From: Metaclostridioides mangenotii
GTDB lineage: Bacteria; Bacillota; Clostridia; Peptostreptococcales; Peptostreptococcaceae
Assembly: GCF_017873185.1 (NCBI RefSeq)
Contig: NZ_JAGGJX010000001.1
Location: forward strand, 1,213,819-1,277,818
Reading direction: 5' to 3'
Length of the DNA stretch: 64,000 bases
Both the position numbers and the translations under genes were made by a program. The notes below the pieces were generated by a model that saw nothing but the letters and a program-made list of their open reading frames with translations, searched no databases and was not told the DNA's origin. The first letter of the stretch is position 1. Each line of letters begins with the position of its first letter. Below are positions 62,944 through 64,000 of the stretch, one piece after another.

Positions 62944-63251
62944 TTTATCACCCCTGACACATTTATATTCCTGCTTATGGTCTAAATATTATTATAAAAT
63001 TTCTACCTAATTTAACTCCATTTTATTAAAATAGGCTATTATAAATGTTTCTTTTGTTTTTACGAGTTTATAGTAGTTCAATAAAACTCATTTGTCAAGA
63101 TTTCTATATACCACCAGAAATTTATATAACTAATACATTATAATTTACTCTTCAAAATCTATATATATTCTTAATTTAATAAACAAAAATATTGTTTATA
63201 TTAAAAAATAACATATATATTGCCGTATATTCTTTAAATAATATTTATACA
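62944..63251. other. Upstream region of the glutamate mutase operon
   Basis: Contains the operon promoter; beyond it AT-rich sequence. I looked for a cobalamin riboswitch (B12 box GCCACTG) and see none. Confidence 0.5.
63070..63098 (-). promoter_or_regulatory. Sigma-A promoter of the glutamate mutase operon
   Basis: Minus strand TTGACA (63093-63098), a 17-base spacer and TACTAT (63070-63075). Start near 63063. Confidence 0.85.
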
Positions 63252-63300
63252 AATAAAAAAATGCTTTACAATAAAATCTTAAATTTCATTGTAAAGCATT
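63252..63300 (-). terminator. Terminator of rnpB
   Basis: ATGCTTTACAAT pairs with ATTGTAAAGCAT; the minus strand continues TTTTTTATTT. Confidence 0.85.
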
Positions 63301-63321
63301 TTTTTATTTAATTTATTATAA

Positions 63322-63659
63322 TCAAGCAAATCTATAAGCGGAGTTCTGTATTAGATAATCATCTTTCTAGGCCTATCGTCACCGATAAGCTCAAGCAACC
63401 TACCTACCGGAGAGTACGAGCAGCACTCTTTAATCCTATCTTGGTCTTGCTCCAGGTGGGGTTTACATAGCCGGCTAGTCACCTAACCGCTGGTGAGCTC
63501 TTACCTCGCCTTTCCATCCTTACCATATAAATGGCGGTTTATTTCTGTTGCACTATCCTTAGAATCGCTTCCACTAGGCGTTACCTAGCACCTTTGCTCT
63601 ATGGAGCTCCGACTTTCCTCAAGTAGCATAACTACTTGCGATTATCTGATTTACTTGAT
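63322..63659 (-). ncRNA. rnpB: RNase P RNA
   Basis: RNA component of RNase P, which cleaves tRNA 5' leaders. On the minus strand the RNA begins near 63659 with TCAAGTAAATC, which pairs with GATTTGCTTGA at the 3' end (P1). Conserved blocks GAGGAAAGTC, GGTAAGG, GGCTATGTAAACCCCACC and TACAGAACTCCGCTTATAG are all seen. About 338 bases, normal for bacteria. Confidence 0.93.
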
Positions 63660-63795
63660 TAATAAATTTATTTGCAATTTGTTTGTTTTTATAATCATAT
63701 TAATGAATTTTAAACTGATACAACTATCAATTTTATAGTCCTAAATATAACCATTGGTCTAAAGTAAAAAAGATTATGTATAAACACAATCCATT

Positions 63796-63870
63796 TGGAG
63801 CTGGTGATAGGAATCGAACCTACAACCTGCTGATTACAAGTCAGCTGCTCTACCGTTGAGCCACACCAGC
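63796..63870 (-). tRNA. tRNA-Thr (TGT anticodon), CCA encoded
   Basis: A full cloverleaf: acceptor arms GCTGGTG/CACCAGC, anticodon stem GCTGA/TCAGC around loop CTTGTAA (anticodon TGT, codon ACA), and T-arm GGTTCGATTCC. The CCA end is encoded at 63796-63798. It lies just downstream of the 23S rRNA gene and is probably cotranscribed. Confidence 0.95.
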
Positions 63871-63948
63871 ATATGAAGATTTTATCAGCACTTTAATTTG
63901 TTAGCACTCTAAAAACTACATATATAATTTAGTAAATCATCTAAAATC

Positions 63949-64000
63949 AGGTCAAGTCCTCGATCTATTAGTATCGATAAGCTCCATACATTGCTGCACT
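63949..64000 (-). rRNA. rrl: 23S rRNA, 3' end only
   Basis: On the minus strand the window edge reads GATACTAATAGATCGAGGAC then TTGACC, the conserved 3' terminus of 23S rRNA. The rest lies beyond base 64000. No 5S gene fits in the 78 bases between it and tRNA-Thr. Confidence 0.9.

Noticed and set aside
62944..63250. Cobalamin riboswitch before glmS
   Set aside because: No B12 box or typical GC-rich helices; the leader is plain AT-rich DNA.

Overview
The window is AT-rich DNA from an anaerobic, spore-forming member of the Clostridia. Direct signs are an alpha/beta-type small acid-soluble spore protein with a sigma-G-like promoter, pyruvate:ferredoxin oxidoreductase, a T-box leader, GGAGG-type ribosome binding sites and intrinsic terminators at most operon ends. 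The order lgt-rsmH, murE, proC, nifJ, SASP, malY/patB, brnQ recalls the Clostridioides difficile chromosome (from memory, not compared), so a Peptostreptococcaceae-type genome is my best guess.

Layout. 1-8 kb: vanZ-like/lgt/rsmH operon (minus), an HD-domain protein, a CPBP membrane protease, a YmfF/YmfH M16 peptidase pair and a YvlD-like membrane protein. 8-12.4 kb: ychF, then an accessory patch holding a decayed nucleotidyltransferase gene, a tetR/cation antiporter/acetyltransferase operon and a gene fragment. 12.4-21.4 kb: murE, a 0.6-kb array of degenerating hairpin repeats, AraC and MarR regulators with an acetyltransferase, proC and nifJ. 21.6-25.5 kb: pduL, a GAF/SpoIIE phosphatase and two unknown small genes. 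25.7-32.5 kb: a corrinoid methyl-transfer cluster on the minus strand (two paralogous UroD-type methyltransferases, CobW-type GTPase, corrinoid protein, RACo-type activator, a short third UroD protein). 32.8-50.4 kb: mostly core genes (SASP, flavoprotein, PAP2, hpt, CobD-like aminotransferase, symporter, ykvA, T-box-asnA, malY/patB, DUF3798 lipoprotein, brnQ, purine permease, DUF169/EcfT, galE) plus a pentapeptide-repeat pseudogene. 50.5-55.2 kb: two large adjacent proteins, one carrying a C-terminal SPOR domain and the other unrecognised. 55.5-63.1 kb: a glutamate mutase/methylaspartate operon, glmS-glmL-glmE-mal followed by AtuA-like, DUF4387 and P-loop genes. 63.3-64 kb: RNase P RNA, tRNA-Thr and the 3' end of a 23S rRNA gene.

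How it fits together. The glutamate mutase genes convert glutamate to 3-methylaspartate and then mesaconate. PFOR makes acetyl-CoA from pyruvate and PduL can make acetyl phosphate from it. Two independent cobamide-dependent systems lie in the window: an adenosylcobamide mutase and a methyl-corrinoid transferase cluster. The latter has an unidentified methyl donor and acceptor and is, with the three unexplained genes of the glutamate operon, the most interesting part. A second theme is short tandem duplication at or just after gene 3' ends, seen at several unrelated loci.
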